Assembly (NCBI RefSeq): GCF_014200505.1
Contig: NZ_JACHBX010000005.1
Span: forward strand, 372,001 to 436,000
DNA from: Massilia aurea
GTDB taxonomy: Bacteria > Pseudomonadota > Gammaproteobacteria > Burkholderiales > Burkholderiaceae_D
Direction of reading: 5' to 3'
Length of the DNA: 64,000 bases
Below are positions 26,410-35,471 of the stretch, in pieces. The translations under genes and the position numbers were made by a program. Every line of letters starts with the position of its first letter. Positions within the stretch are counted from its first letter, which is position 1. A model generated the notes under the pieces. It worked only from the letters and a program-made list of their open reading frames with translations. It did no database searches and was not told the origin of the DNA.

Positions 26410-28023
26410 TTATGCCGCCTCGCGCATCCCCAGCGCTGGCCGCGCCGCGCTCTTGAGGGCCGGACGCGCCTGCTGCGCTTCGAAGCGGAACGTCGACACC
26501 AGCTGCGACAGCGCCTTCGCCTGCTCCCGCATCGACGTCGATGCGGCGGCCGCTTCTTCGACCAGCGCTGCGTTCTGCTGCGTTACCTGGTCCATTTGCG
26601 CGATCGCCTGGTTCACCTGTTCGATGCCGGCTGACTGCTCCTGGCTGGCCATGGCGATGCCCGACATGATGCTGGTCACGCGGCCGATGCTGTCGACGAT
26701 TTCCTGCATCGTCGCGCCGGCATCCGACACCAGGCGGCTGCCTTCCTCGACCTTGGCGCTCGAGTCGCCGATCAGGGTCTTGATCTCTTTCGCTGCTGCG
26801 GCCGAACGCTGCGCCAGATTGCGCACTTCAGAGGCCACGACCGCGAAACCGCGGCCCTGTTCACCGGCACGCGCTGCTTCGACTGCCGCGTTGAGCGCGA
26901 GGATATTGGTCTGGAACGCGATGCCGTCGATGACGCCGATGATGTCCACGATCTTCTTCGACGAATCGGTGATGGCGTCCATCGTCTGGACGACGCGCCC
27001 GACCGTGTCGCCGCCGCGGCCGGCCACTTGCGAGGCGTTCTGCGCCAGCGTGTTGGCTTCGCGGGCGTTGTCCGCATTCTGGCGCACGGTCGAGGTCAAC
27101 TCTTCCATCGACGATGCGGTTTCTTCCAGCGCGCCGGCCTGCTGCTCGGTGCGGGCCGACAGTTCGAGGTTGCCGGCCGAGATCTGGTCGGCCGCTTCGG
27201 CGATGGTTTCGGTACCGGTGCGCACCTGGCTGACGATGCCGACCAGGTTGTCGTTCATGTCCTTCAGGGCGCCCATCAGCGCGCCCGTCTCGTTCCTGCC
27301 CTGGACGACGATCTGGCTGCTCAGGTCGCCCGTGGCGACGGTCTGCGCGACCAGCACGGCTTCTTCGAGCGGGGTCGTGATGCGACGGCCGATCCACCAG
27401 GCGAACAGGCCGCCGCAGACCAGCGCGAGGGCGGCCAGCGTGACCTGCAGCTTCAGGCTCGTTGCGAAGCTCTCGTCGATCTTCACCGAATCGGCGGCCA
27501 CGACGTCCTGCTGGAACTTGACGATGGCGCGCAGGCTGTCGAGATACGACTGCACGCGCGGCAGCATGTCGGTATTGAGGAAGTTGCGCACGGCCGCATC
27601 GTCGCCGGCCGCCTTCTGTGCCATCACGCTCTTGCGCGCCTTGCGGTAGCCTTCGCGCTGCTCGTCGACCTTGGCAAACAGGGCCATCGCGGCGGGGTTG
27701 TTCGCCAGGCTCGTGGTCAGTTCCTTGTGCACGACGTCCGAACGCTTGGACGATTCGGCGATCGCGTCGAGGAAGTATTTTTCATCGTTCGCATCGGCCA
27801 TCTTGATCGCGGCGATCGTGCGCGCGGCGTTGGTCTCGATGATGGCCTGCCATTCCTGCAGCAGGGCGAGGCGGTGCAGGCTCTCGCCGGTCAGCTCGTC
27901 GGTCAGGTTTTCCGCTTTCTGCATCTGAAACTGGCCAATGCCAACCAGCAGCACCATCGCAGCGAGGATGGTGGCGAAGCCGCCGAGGATCAGCGTGCGG
28001 ATCTTGAGATTTTGAAAGTTCAT
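26410..28023 (-). CDS. Methyl-accepting chemotaxis protein
   Basis: A 537-aa chemoreceptor. TM1 is at about residues 10-31 (LILGGFATILAAMVLLVGIG), followed by a four-helix-bundle periplasmic domain of about 155 residues (EWQAIIETNAARTIAAI ... YLDSLRAIV). TM2 is near 190-212 (LQVTLAALALVCGGLFAWWIG), then HAMP and a long signalling coiled coil. The conserved tip reads IDGIAFQTNILALNAAVEAA. There is no C-terminal NWETF-type pentapeptide. The 4HB sensor domain does not reveal a ligand. Its position beside the nucleoside transporter operon makes nucleosides or bases a reasonable guess only. The ATG is preceded by GGAA. Confidence 0.95.
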   Translation of the reverse strand: MNFQNLKIRTLILGGFATILAAMVLLVGIGQFQMQKAENLTDELTGESLHRLALLQEWQAIIETNAARTIAAIKMADANDEKYFLDAIAESSKRSDVVHKELTTSLANNPAAMALFAKVDEQREGYRKARKSVMAQKAAGDDAAVRNFLNTDMLPRVQSYLDSLRAIVKFQQDVVAADSVKIDESFATSLKLQVTLAALALVCGGLFAWWIGRRITTPLEEAVLVAQTVATGDLSSQIVVQGRNETGALMGALKDMNDNLVGIVSQVRTGTETIAEAADQISAGNLELSARTEQQAGALEETASSMEELTSTVRQNADNAREANTLAQNASQVAGRGGDTVGRVVQTMDAITDSSKKIVDIIGVIDGIAFQTNILALNAAVEAARAGEQGRGFAVVASEVRNLAQRSAAAAKEIKTLIGDSSAKVEEGSRLVSDAGATMQEIVDSIGRVTSIMSGIAMASQEQSAGIEQVNQAIAQMDQVTQQNAALVEEAAAASTSMREQAKALSQLVSTFRFEAQQARPALKSAARPALGMREAA

Positions 28024-28226
28024 GAAATTCCGTCTATCGGTGAAAAGCAAAATTCGTGGCATACAAAGTATTGCCACAAGGCATTGCATTTTCACAGATT
28101 CGGAACAGAAAATCCGGAAAAATTGTGCGAAGCACAATGACTTTCGCGGAATGTGGCGCGCTGTGTACGCGTTGTGCACGCGCTGTAATGACGAAGTTTT
28201 CGCAGTACGTGCACCCTGAAACGTTT

Positions 28227-28249
28227 GACGCTGCCAGGGTGGCAGCGTC
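28227..28249 (-). terminator. Hairpin after the nucleoside transporter operon
   Basis: GACGCTGCCA (28227-28236) pairs perfectly with TGGCAGCGTC (28240-28249) around GGG, 27 bases past the last permease stop. Only a short T-rich stretch follows on the minus strand, so it is a moderate terminator or an mRNA-end stabiliser. The remaining sequence to the chemoreceptor start at 28023 is its promoter region, in which no clear boxes are assigned. Confidence 0.55.
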
Positions 28250-28276
28250 ATTGTTCAGGCACCGGCCGGCGAACGA

Positions 28277-29242
28277 TCAGCGCGACTTGACGAACGGCTT
28301 GCCCAGCGCCTTGGGCGCCACCGACTTGGCCATCAGGCCCGCCAGCACGACCACGGTAACGATGTACGGAATCATCTGGATCAGCGAACCCGGGATGCGG
28401 CCCACGACCGGCAGGTCGACGCCTTCGATCTGGATCTGCACCGCGGCAAAGAAGCCGAACATCATGCAACCGAGCACCGTGTGCACGGGGCGCCAGTTGC
28501 CGAACACCAGCGCCGTCAGTGCCAGGTAGCCGGCGCCGGCCGACATGTCGCGCAAGAAGAAGCCGCTCTGGACGATCGACAGGTAGGCGCCCGAGAACGA
28601 GCACAGCACGCCGGCGATGATCATCGCCGTGTAGCGGGTGCGCTGGACCGAGATGCCGGCCGCGTCCGCCGCATGCGGGTTTTCGCCACAGGCGCGCAGG
28701 CGCAGGCCGAAGCGGCTGTAGAACAGCACCCAATGCACGATCGGGAGCAGGGCGAAGGCCAGGTACACCAGCACCGAGTGCCCGCCGATCAGGCTGCCGT
28801 AGACCCAGCCCAGCACCGGCACGTCGGCCACCAGTTCGGTCCCAGGCAGGATCACGCTCGCCAGGCGCGCCTCGCCGAGGTCCGGCGTGCGCCCGCCCTG
28901 CTGGAAGAAGTACTGGGCGACGACGAACGTCAGTCCGCTCATCGCGATATTGATCGCGATGCCGGCCACGAGCTGGTTGCCCTTTTGCGTGATCGAGACG
29001 AAGGCCTGGATCAGTGCCAGCACGACGGAGGCGACGATGCCGGCCGCGATGCCCAGCCACGGATCCTGGTAGGTGTAGGCAACGCCGGCCGAGACGAAGG
29101 CCGACGCGAGGATCTTGCCTTCGAGGCCGATGTCGACCACGCCGCTGCGCTCGGCGAACAGGCCGGCCATGGCCGCGAACATCAGCACCGGCGCGTTGCG
29201 GATGGTGGAGACGACGATACTGGCGAACTGGAAGTCTTCCAT
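28277..29242 (-). CDS. Nucleoside ABC transporter permease, second subunit (NupQ-like)
   Basis: A 321-aa inner membrane permease of the branched-chain/BMP-linked type. It contains FAERSGVVDIGLEGKILASAF near the N-terminus, the hallmark EG...M/L motif of this family, and about nine hydrophobic helices. It is the last of four genes (binding protein, ATPase, permease, permease) that make a complete BMP-type importer for nucleosides. It starts 3 bases after the stop of the first permease gene. In related bacteria such systems import purine and pyrimidine nucleosides; here the substrate is inferred from the family and the surrounding nucleoside genes. Confidence 0.9.
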   Translation of the reverse strand: MEDFQFASIVVSTIRNAPVLMFAAMAGLFAERSGVVDIGLEGKILASAFVSAGVAYTYQDPWLGIAAGIVASVVLALIQAFVSITQKGNQLVAGIAINIAMSGLTFVVAQYFFQQGGRTPDLGEARLASVILPGTELVADVPVLGWVYGSLIGGHSVLVYLAFALLPIVHWVLFYSRFGLRLRACGENPHAADAAGISVQRTRYTAMIIAGVLCSFSGAYLSIVQSGFFLRDMSAGAGYLALTALVFGNWRPVHTVLGCMMFGFFAAVQIQIEGVDLPVVGRIPGSLIQMIPYIVTVVVLAGLMAKSVAPKALGKPFVKSR

Positions 29243-29245
29243 GGC

Positions 29246-30352
29246 TTATCCCTTGCTTGCGCCGTTGTTGGAGCGTGTTGCGTTGATCAGTTTGAGTACC
29301 GCCGGCGCGTACATGTTTTCCATGGCGCCGCAGAACAGGATGATCAGGCCCTGGATGAAAATGAAGGTCTCTTGCGGGATGTTCGGTTTTTCCAGCGACA
29401 GGTCGAACCCGCCCTGGATCAGCGCGCCGAACAGGATGGACGAGAGCAGGATGCCCACCGGATGCTGGCGGCCCATCAGCGCAATCGCGATGCCGATGAA
29501 GCCTGCCCCGGCCGGGAAGTTCAGGCTCAGGTAGTGGGTCGAGCCGAGGATCGAGTTCACGGCCGCCAGGCCCGCCAGGGCGCCCGAGATCAGCATCGCA
29601 ATGATGATCGTGCGGCTGATCCGCACGCCCGCATAGTGCGCGGCGTGGGCGTTCAGGCCCGTCGCCTGCAGGCGGTAGCCCCAGCTCGAACGCGACACGG
29701 CCACCCAGTAGACAACCAGCGCGACCAGGGCCAGGATAAAGGCCAGATTCAGCGGCGTGCTCTCGCCGAAGAACGGCAGCCAGTTCGACAGCAGCGGGAT
29801 CGCGGCAGCGTCGGTGAAGGTGCGGCTGGCCGGGTTCTGGTCGCCCTCGGGGATCATGTACTTGACGATGATGAAGTTCATCAGGCCGGCGGCGATGAAG
29901 TTGAACATGATGGTCGTGACCACCACGTGGCTGCCGCGCTTGGCCTGCAGGTAGCCCGGCAGGAAGGCCCAGGCGGCACCGAAGACGGCGCTGGCAACGA
30001 TCGCCAGCGGGATCAGCAGCCACGGCGAGAGCGTCGCGTCGAACGCCAGCATCGCCAGCGTCAGGCCCAGGCCACCCAGATACATCTGGCCTTCGGCGCC
30101 GATGTTGAACAGGCCCGCCTTCATCGCGATCGACACGGCCAGGCCGGTAAACACGAAGGTCGACGCGTAGAACAGCGTGTAGCTCAGGCCTTCCGGATTG
30201 ATGACGGCGCTGTTGACGAGGATTTGCAGCGACTCGACCGGGCTTTCGCCCAGCAGATGGATCACGAGCGCCGCGACCAGCAGGGCAGAGAGCAGATTCA
30301 GGACCGGCAGGACAAAGCCCGAGGCCCAGCGTGGGAGTTCAGTGGTTTTCAT
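29246..30352 (-). CDS. Nucleoside ABC transporter permease, first subunit (NupP-like)
   Basis: A 368-aa permease with about ten membrane helices. It contains the family segment GLFNIGAEGQMYLGGLG (about residues 83-99) and a following helix pair, and VVTTIMFNFIAAGLMNFI in the middle. The ATG overlaps the stop of the upstream ATPase gene by four bases (ATGA), so translation is coupled. It forms the membrane channel together with the second permease. Confidence 0.9.
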   Translation of the reverse strand: MKTTELPRWASGFVLPVLNLLSALLVAALVIHLLGESPVESLQILVNSAVINPEGLSYTLFYASTFVFTGLAVSIAMKAGLFNIGAEGQMYLGGLGLTLAMLAFDATLSPWLLIPLAIVASAVFGAAWAFLPGYLQAKRGSHVVVTTIMFNFIAAGLMNFIIVKYMIPEGDQNPASRTFTDAAAIPLLSNWLPFFGESTPLNLAFILALVALVVYWVAVSRSSWGYRLQATGLNAHAAHYAGVRISRTIIIAMLISGALAGLAAVNSILGSTHYLSLNFPAGAGFIGIAIALMGRQHPVGILLSSILFGALIQGGFDLSLEKPNIPQETFIFIQGLIILFCGAMENMYAPAVLKLINATRSNNGASKG

Positions 30353-31878
30353 GATTTGTGCATCCCGCCCATCAACAGGCCAATGCGGGTCGTGTCGAAT
30401 TCGTCGATCGGCAATTCGCCGGTAATGCGCCCGCCCGACATCACGATGATGCGGTCCGCCAGCGCGCGCACTTCTTCCAGCTCGGTGGAGACCAGCAGGA
30501 TCGCGACGCCCTCGTCGCGCAGGCGCAGCAACTGCGTGTGGATGCTCTCGATGGTGCCGATGTCCACGCCGCGCGTGGGCTGGCCCACCAGCAGCAGCTT
30601 GGGCGCCGCAGAGACCTCACGCGCGATGACGACCTTCTGCTGATTGCCGCCCGAGAGCAAGCCGATGCGCACGTTGGGGTCTTTCGGGCGCACATCGAAG
30701 GCCTCCAGCAAATGGGCGCAGCGCTTGGCAATGGCGTCGAAATCGAACAGGCCCATGCCTTTCGTGACGCGCTCCTGGTAGCCGAACACGGTGTTCTGCA
30801 TGACCGAGAAATCCTTGATCACGCCGTCGCGCAGGCGGTCTTCCGGCACGTGGCCGATGCCCATGTCGCGCAATTCGGCGGGCAGGCCGTCGGCGTTCGA
30901 GCGGCCGGCCCAGGGCAGAGGCTTGCCTTCCACAGCCACGGTGCCGGACGTCGGCAGGCGCATGCCCGACAGGATGTGCATCAGCTCGCTCTGGCCATTG
31001 CCCGACACGCCGGCAATGGCGACGATCTCGCCGGCGCGCACCGAGAGGGCGATGTCGCCCAGCAGCTGCACGCCGTTGGCGTCTTTCAGTTGCAGGTTCT
31101 CGACCTGCAGCACCGGGGCGCCCGGCGCATACGGTTTGCGCGGCAGGTTGCCTTCGATCGGACGGCCGACCATCATATTGGCCAGCTGCTCCTTGCTGGT
31201 GTCGACCGTGGCGACGGCGCCGGCCAGGCGGCCGGCGCGCATCACGGTCACCTGGTCGGTGATGTCCATGATCTCGCCCAGCTTGTGGGTGATCAGGATG
31301 ATGGTCTTGCCCTGTTCCTTGAACAGCCGCAGGATGTCGAACAGCGATGCGATTTCCTGCGTGGTGAGCACGGCGGTCGGCTCGTCCAGGATCAGGATCT
31401 CGGCGCTGCGGTAGATCTGCTTGAGGATTTCGACGCGCTGCTGCGCGCCCACCGACAGGTCGGAAATCACGGCCAGCGGATCGACGTCGAGGTGGTAGCG
31501 CGCGCAGATCTCGCGCAGCTTCACTTCCGTCTCGCGGCGTTTCTTCGACAGCTTGAAGGCGCCTTCGGCCCCAAGCATCACGTTGTCGAGCACCGTCATG
31601 TTCTCGACCAGCATGAAGTGCTGGTGGACCATGCCGATGCCAAGGGCGATGGCTTCCTGGCTCGAGCGGATCTGCTGCTCCTTGCCGTTGATGACGAGCT
31701 GCCCGCTGTCGGCATGGTAGTAGCCGTACAGGATGCTCATCAGGGTGGATTTGCCCGCGCCATTTTCGCCGATCACACCATGGATCGAACCCTTGGCGAT
31801 CGAGAAGCTGACGTCGGCGTTCGCCTGCACCGGCCCGAAGGCCTTGCTCACGTTGCGAAATTCTACGGCTGGCTGCAT
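30349..31878 (-). CDS. Nucleoside ABC transporter ATPase with two nucleotide-binding domains (NupA-like)
   Basis: A 509-aa double ATPase. Domain 1 has Walker A GENGAGKSTLMS, the ABC signature LSVGAQQRVEI and Walker B EILILDEPTA. Domain 2 has the altered P-loop GVSGNGQSELM, signature LSGGNQQKVVIA and LLLVGQPTRGVD in place of a canonical Walker B. This asymmetry, with one canonical and one degenerate site, is normal for sugar- and nucleoside-type double ATPases. I use Met at 31878 (QPAVEFRNVSKAFGPV), because a start at 31917 has no better ribosome site and adds 13 unconserved residues. Confidence 0.92.
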   Translation of the reverse strand: MQPAVEFRNVSKAFGPVQANADVSFSIAKGSIHGVIGENGAGKSTLMSILYGYYHADSGQLVINGKEQQIRSSQEAIALGIGMVHQHFMLVENMTVLDNVMLGAEGAFKLSKKRRETEVKLREICARYHLDVDPLAVISDLSVGAQQRVEILKQIYRSAEILILDEPTAVLTTQEIASLFDILRLFKEQGKTIILITHKLGEIMDITDQVTVMRAGRLAGAVATVDTSKEQLANMMVGRPIEGNLPRKPYAPGAPVLQVENLQLKDANGVQLLGDIALSVRAGEIVAIAGVSGNGQSELMHILSGMRLPTSGTVAVEGKPLPWAGRSNADGLPAELRDMGIGHVPEDRLRDGVIKDFSVMQNTVFGYQERVTKGMGLFDFDAIAKRCAHLLEAFDVRPKDPNVRIGLLSGGNQQKVVIAREVSAAPKLLLVGQPTRGVDIGTIESIHTQLLRLRDEGVAILLVSTELEEVRALADRIIVMSGGRITGELPIDEFDTTRIGLLMGGMHKS

Positions 31879-31920
31879 TGCGATCTGTCGTAAAAAGGAA
31901 GTGTGCTTATCATTCAAAAG

Positions 31921-31948
31921 CGCGCCGGACCGGTAATCAACCGGCGCG
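31921..31948 (-). promoter_or_regulatory. Intercistronic hairpin between the BMP binding-protein and ATPase genes
   Basis: A perfect 8-bp GC stem (CGCGCCGG with CCGGCGCG) around a 12-base loop lies in the 96-base gap between the two genes. It has no T-run, so it is not a full terminator. Such hairpins often protect the upstream mRNA and keep the binding protein more abundant than the membrane components. Confidence 0.5.
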
Positions 31949-31974
31949 GCGCGCTTCGAATGGAATGAAGGTGA

Positions 31975-32991
31975 TCAGACCGGGCAGGAACTGCCGGCGC
32001 GGTAATCGATGACCTTGATCTTGCCGTTGATGATGTCCTGGCGTACGCCGTTGACGCGCTTTTCGATTTCCGGCGTGACGACCGCGCGGTTATCCTTGTC
32101 GAGCACCCAGTCGACGCCGCCTTCTTTCAGGCCCTTGTAGGTGACGCCTGCTTTCCAGGTGCCTTTCTTGACTGCCATGAACGAGTCATACACGGCCACG
32201 TCGACGCGCTTGACCATCGAGGTCAGCATCGTGCCCGGGTGCAGGTAGTTCTGGTTCGAGTCGACGCCCACGGCCAGCTTGCCCTTGGTCTTGGCCATCT
32301 GCAGCGCGCCCATGCCGCTGCCGCCGGCCACGGCGAAGACCACGTCCACGCCACGGTCAAATTGCGCGCGTGCCAGTTCGCCGCCTTTGGCCGGGTCGTT
32401 CCAGGCTGCTGCCGTGGTGCCGACCATGTTCTGGATGATTTCCGCTTTTGGTGCCTGCGCCTTTGCGCCCTGGCCATAGCCGCAAGCGAATGCGCGGATC
32501 AGCGGAATGTCCATGCCGCCGACAAAGCCGAGCTTCTTGGTCTTGGACGCCATGGCCGATGCCACGCCGACCAGATACGCGCCTTCCTGCTCCTTGAACA
32601 TCACCGATTCGATATTCGGGCCTTGCGCCACGCTGTCGATCAAGATGAAGCGCACGTTCGGGAATTCACGGGCGACTTTTTGCACGGCCTGGGTTTGCGA
32701 GAAACCGATGGCGGCGATCAGGTCGACCTTCTTGCGCGCCAGACCGCGCATGACTTGCTCGGCCTGGGTATCACTATTGGCCTGGACCTCGAACACCTTC
32801 ACGCCGGTCTCTTTCGAGAAGCGCTGCAGGCCCTCGAAGGCCGACTGGTTGAACGACTTGTCGAACTTGCCGCCCGCATCGTAGACCATGCCGAATTTCG
32901 GCGCGGCGATCGGTGCGGTCGATGGCGCTGCCAGCGCGCTGCCGGCAAGGCACATGGCCGCCACGGTGATGCTGAGTTGCTTGAATTTCAT
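31975..32991 (-). CDS. BMP family nucleoside-binding periplasmic protein
   Basis: A 338-aa substrate-binding protein of the Bmp/PnrA/Med family. The signal peptide ends at about residue 21 (CLAGSALAA). The family core follows: KFGMVYDAGGKFDKSFNQSA, then FILIDSVAQGPNIESVMFKE, GFVGGMDIPLIRAFACGYGQG, VFAVAGGSGMGALQMA and AVGVDSNQNYLHPGTMLTS. The usual lipobox Cys is not clear, so it may be soluble rather than a lipoprotein. AGGAG precedes the ATG. It is the first gene of the transporter operon and delivers nucleosides to the two permeases. Confidence 0.93.
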   Translation of the reverse strand: MKFKQLSITVAAMCLAGSALAAPSTAPIAAPKFGMVYDAGGKFDKSFNQSAFEGLQRFSKETGVKVFEVQANSDTQAEQVMRGLARKKVDLIAAIGFSQTQAVQKVAREFPNVRFILIDSVAQGPNIESVMFKEQEGAYLVGVASAMASKTKKLGFVGGMDIPLIRAFACGYGQGAKAQAPKAEIIQNMVGTTAAAWNDPAKGGELARAQFDRGVDVVFAVAGGSGMGALQMAKTKGKLAVGVDSNQNYLHPGTMLTSMVKRVDVAVYDSFMAVKKGTWKAGVTYKGLKEGGVDWVLDKDNRAVVTPEIEKRVNGVRQDIINGKIKVIDYRAGSSCPV

Positions 32992-33236
32992 GGTTGAGCT
33001 CCTGGAATAGCGATATTGTACCCGCCGCATGCCTTGCGATGGGATCGGCTGCGCGATTGTCGCAGCACGGCGCCGTGCAAGTGGTTACGGTTTGTATCTG
33101 GGGAGGGTCGTTGAGGCCAGGCCCGCGCCCTTCGGGCACAAGCTGTCAAATATGCATCAAGCTGCAAGTTGATGACAAATACGATTTTACTTCCCAATTT
33201 ATTCGCTGGAAATATAAATGCTGACAAATTCGGCGA

Positions 33237-34175
33237 TTATTTTGCGGTGAGGGCCAGATCGGGCGCTGCCGCCGTCGTTTCGACGGGTGGCGTGGCATTG
33301 GCCACGGCATCGGCCACGGCAGCAGCAGCGGCCGGCGTCACCGGCGCGCTGAACTGGCGCGTGAGGAAACCGGCGACCATGTCGTGCGTCGCTTCCAGAT
33401 ACGGGATGGTCATGTGGTCGGAATCCGGCACCACTTCGTCGGCCACCAGCGCGCCCAGCTTGGCCACCAGGAGGTCGGTGTGGAAATGGGGCACGACGTC
33501 GTCGCTGGCGGCGCGCAGCACGTAGGTAGGCGCCTTGAGCATCGGTGCGTACTTGATTGACTCGAAGCGGTGGCGCAGCATGTACTCGATGGGCATCACG
33601 CGGAAGCGCCGCTTGGCAATCGCCAGGATCGAATCGTACGGCGTGATCAGCACGACCGAATGCGCGGGGCGTTCGCGCGCCACCTGTACGGCGACACCGG
33701 AGCCCAGGCTGCGGCCGACCACGGCGATGCGCTGCGGGTCGACCTGGCCGCGTGTGGCGAGCCAGTCGTAGAGCAGGGCGCCGTCCTCGATCATGTGGAT
33801 CTCGGCCGGGATGCCTTGCGAGTCGCCATAGCCGCGGTAATTCATCGCCAGCACGGTCATGTTGGGAAACAGCTTGCCGGCGTCGCGCGCGACCCACGAC
33901 ACTTCTTCGGAGCGTCCGCCGAAGTACAGCACGGCAGGGCGCGGGCCGGGAATGACGGGCGTCATCAGCCAGCCGGCCAGGCGCGTGCCGTCCTTGGCGC
34001 GCAAGACGACAGGGCGGGTGCGGTGACCGCTTGAACGGGGACTTTTCACTTCGCGTTCGAGCGTCGGATTGAACACAAGGCGGCGCTGGTTGGCCGCGAC
34101 GGCAGCGGTCAGGCCCAGCCACAGCATGCTGGCCAGTCCAGTGAGTCCCGCCGCCATTTTTTTCGAGGTGTCCAT
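33237..34175 (-). CDS. Membrane-anchored alpha/beta hydrolase
   Basis: A 312-aa protein with one N-terminal transmembrane anchor (LTGLASMLWLGLTAAVAA) and an alpha/beta hydrolase domain. The nucleophile elbow is VVGRSLGSG (GxSxG), preceded by the oxyanion-side strand VLAMNYRGYGDSQG. The acid is in the RAASDDVVP region and the His in DHMTIPYLEATH. Proteins of this layout are related to the FrsA/BEM46-like serine hydrolases. The C-terminal tail is Ala-rich and probably disordered. The substrate is unknown. It is divergent from the YciI-like gene. Confidence 0.8.
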   Translation of the reverse strand: MDTSKKMAAGLTGLASMLWLGLTAAVAANQRRLVFNPTLEREVKSPRSSGHRTRPVVLRAKDGTRLAGWLMTPVIPGPRPAVLYFGGRSEEVSWVARDAGKLFPNMTVLAMNYRGYGDSQGIPAEIHMIEDGALLYDWLATRGQVDPQRIAVVGRSLGSGVAVQVARERPAHSVVLITPYDSILAIAKRRFRVMPIEYMLRHRFESIKYAPMLKAPTYVLRAASDDVVPHFHTDLLVAKLGALVADEVVPDSDHMTIPYLEATHDMVAGFLTRQFSAPVTPAAAAAVADAVANATPPVETTAAAPDLALTAK

Positions 34176-34386
34176 GCTTGCAAGTCTACGCCTGCTGTCG
34201 AGTTTTGTTCTTAGAGGCATTCTTCTATGCATGGTCAATGATGGTTTGTCAGCCTAAAAAGTTGTTTTATTCCAACATGGCAGAGGCTGCCCTATGGTAG
34301 CGATGCCGGACGGCACGCTTGCGCCGCCGGTTTGGGTTTCCGGTAGGATTGATGCATCCGGCCACGTGCCATCTCCTGGAGTCTTT

Positions 34387-34689
34387 GTGCATTTTCTTCT
34401 GACCTATGATCTGGCCCCCGACTATCTCGAACGTCGCGGTGAATTTCGCGACGCCCACCTGGCGCTGGCGTGGGAAGCGCAGGAGCGTGGCGAGCTGATT
34501 CTTGCCGGTGCCATGGCCGAGCCGGCCGACAAGGCCGTCCTCGTGTTCGACTGCGAGACCGCAGAGCTGGTGCAGCTGTTCGCGGCGCGCGACCCGTACG
34601 TGCTCAATGGCCTCGTGCGCGCCTTCCACGTGCGCCAGTGGAATACGGTGGTCGGTGACCTGGCGACCAATCCCGTCCGGCCCGGCTAA
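34387..34689 (+). CDS. YciI family protein
   Basis: A 100-aa ferredoxin-like-fold protein: VHFLLTYDLAPDYLERRGEF, then the conserved DAHLALAWEAQERGELILAG and KAVLVFDCETAELVQLFAARDPYVLNGL. The conserved His of the first helix (H in RDAHL) is present. The start is GTG 34387 with GGAG five bases upstream; longer frames from 34294 would add sequence not seen in the family. The biochemical role of most YciI proteins is unknown; some act as dehalogenase-like or hydrolase enzymes. It precedes the DUF969 gene by 77 bases. Confidence 0.85.
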   Translation: MHFLLTYDLAPDYLERRGEFRDAHLALAWEAQERGELILAGAMAEPADKAVLVFDCETAELVQLFAARDPYVLNGLVRAFHVRQWNTVVGDLATNPVRPG

Positions 34690-34766
34690 CCTTCATCCGA
34701 CATTCGCCTCGGCGCCCCATGAACATCGGGTAAGATTGCCCGCGTTTATCACCGCCGGGGAAAGCA

Positions 34767-35471
34767 ATGCAATCTGCTGTGAATCTGTGGCCACTGCTCG
34801 GCGTGGTCGTCATTGTGGTCGGGTTCGTGCTGCGCGCCAATCCGGTGCTGGTGGCTGTGGCCGCCTGCGGCGTGACCGGCGTTGCCGCCGCGATGTCGGT
34901 CATGACGCTGCTCGAAACGCTTGGCGCTGCCTTCCTCAAGACCCGCAACCTGCCACTCATCCTGCTGCTGCCGCTGGCCGCCATCGGCCTGCTCGAGCGC
35001 TTCGGTCTGCGTGACCGCGCCCAGGCCGCCATTGGCAAGGTGCGCTCGGCCACCGCCGGGCGCCTGCTGATCGTTTACCTGTTCGCGCGCGAGAGCACGG
35101 CAGCGCTGGGCCTGACCAGCCTGGGCGGGCATCCGACAATGGTGCGCCCGCTGGTCGCGCCAATGGCCGAAGCAGCGGCCGAAGCGCAGCACGGTCCGCT
35201 GCCACAGCGCATCCGCTACCGGATCCGCGCGATGTCGGCGGCCACCGACAATATCGGCCTGTTCTTCGGCGAAGACATCTTTGTGGCGTTCGGCGCCATC
35301 GTCCTGATGCACACGATCCTGCAGGCCGAAGGCATCGAGGTCAATCCGCTGCACATCGCGCTGTGGGGCATCCCGACGGCGATCACGGCGTTCGTCATCC
35401 ACGCCTGGAACCTGCGGCGCCTTGACGCCGAGATTGCCCGCGCCGTGCTGGACGAGAAGGGCGCCGTATGA
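34767..35471 (+). CDS. DUF969 family membrane subunit of a putative 5-oxoproline transporter
   Basis: A 234-aa membrane protein with about five or six helices (LWPLLGVVVIVVGFVLRANP, LPLILLLPLAAIGLLERFGL). It also has a conserved loop RLLIVYLFARESTAALGLTSL and ATDNIGLFFGEDIFVAFGA. DUF969 and DUF979 subunits regularly occur together with pyrrolidone-carboxylate peptidase. On that basis the pair has been proposed to carry 5-oxoproline. The stop overlaps the start of the DUF979 gene by four bases. Confidence 0.9.
   Translation: MQSAVNLWPLLGVVVIVVGFVLRANPVLVAVAACGVTGVAAAMSVMTLLETLGAAFLKTRNLPLILLLPLAAIGLLERFGLRDRAQAAIGKVRSATAGRLLIVYLFARESTAALGLTSLGGHPTMVRPLVAPMAEAAAEAQHGPLPQRIRYRIRAMSAATDNIGLFFGEDIFVAFGAIVLMHTILQAEGIEVNPLHIALWGIPTAITAFVIHAWNLRRLDAEIARAVLDEKGAV

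Noticed and set aside
28481..30643. A 720-codon plus-strand frame opposite the transporter permeases
   Set aside because: It is antisense to two clear permease genes and part of the ATPase gene; its translation is Arg/Gln/His-rich without membrane or catalytic motifs.
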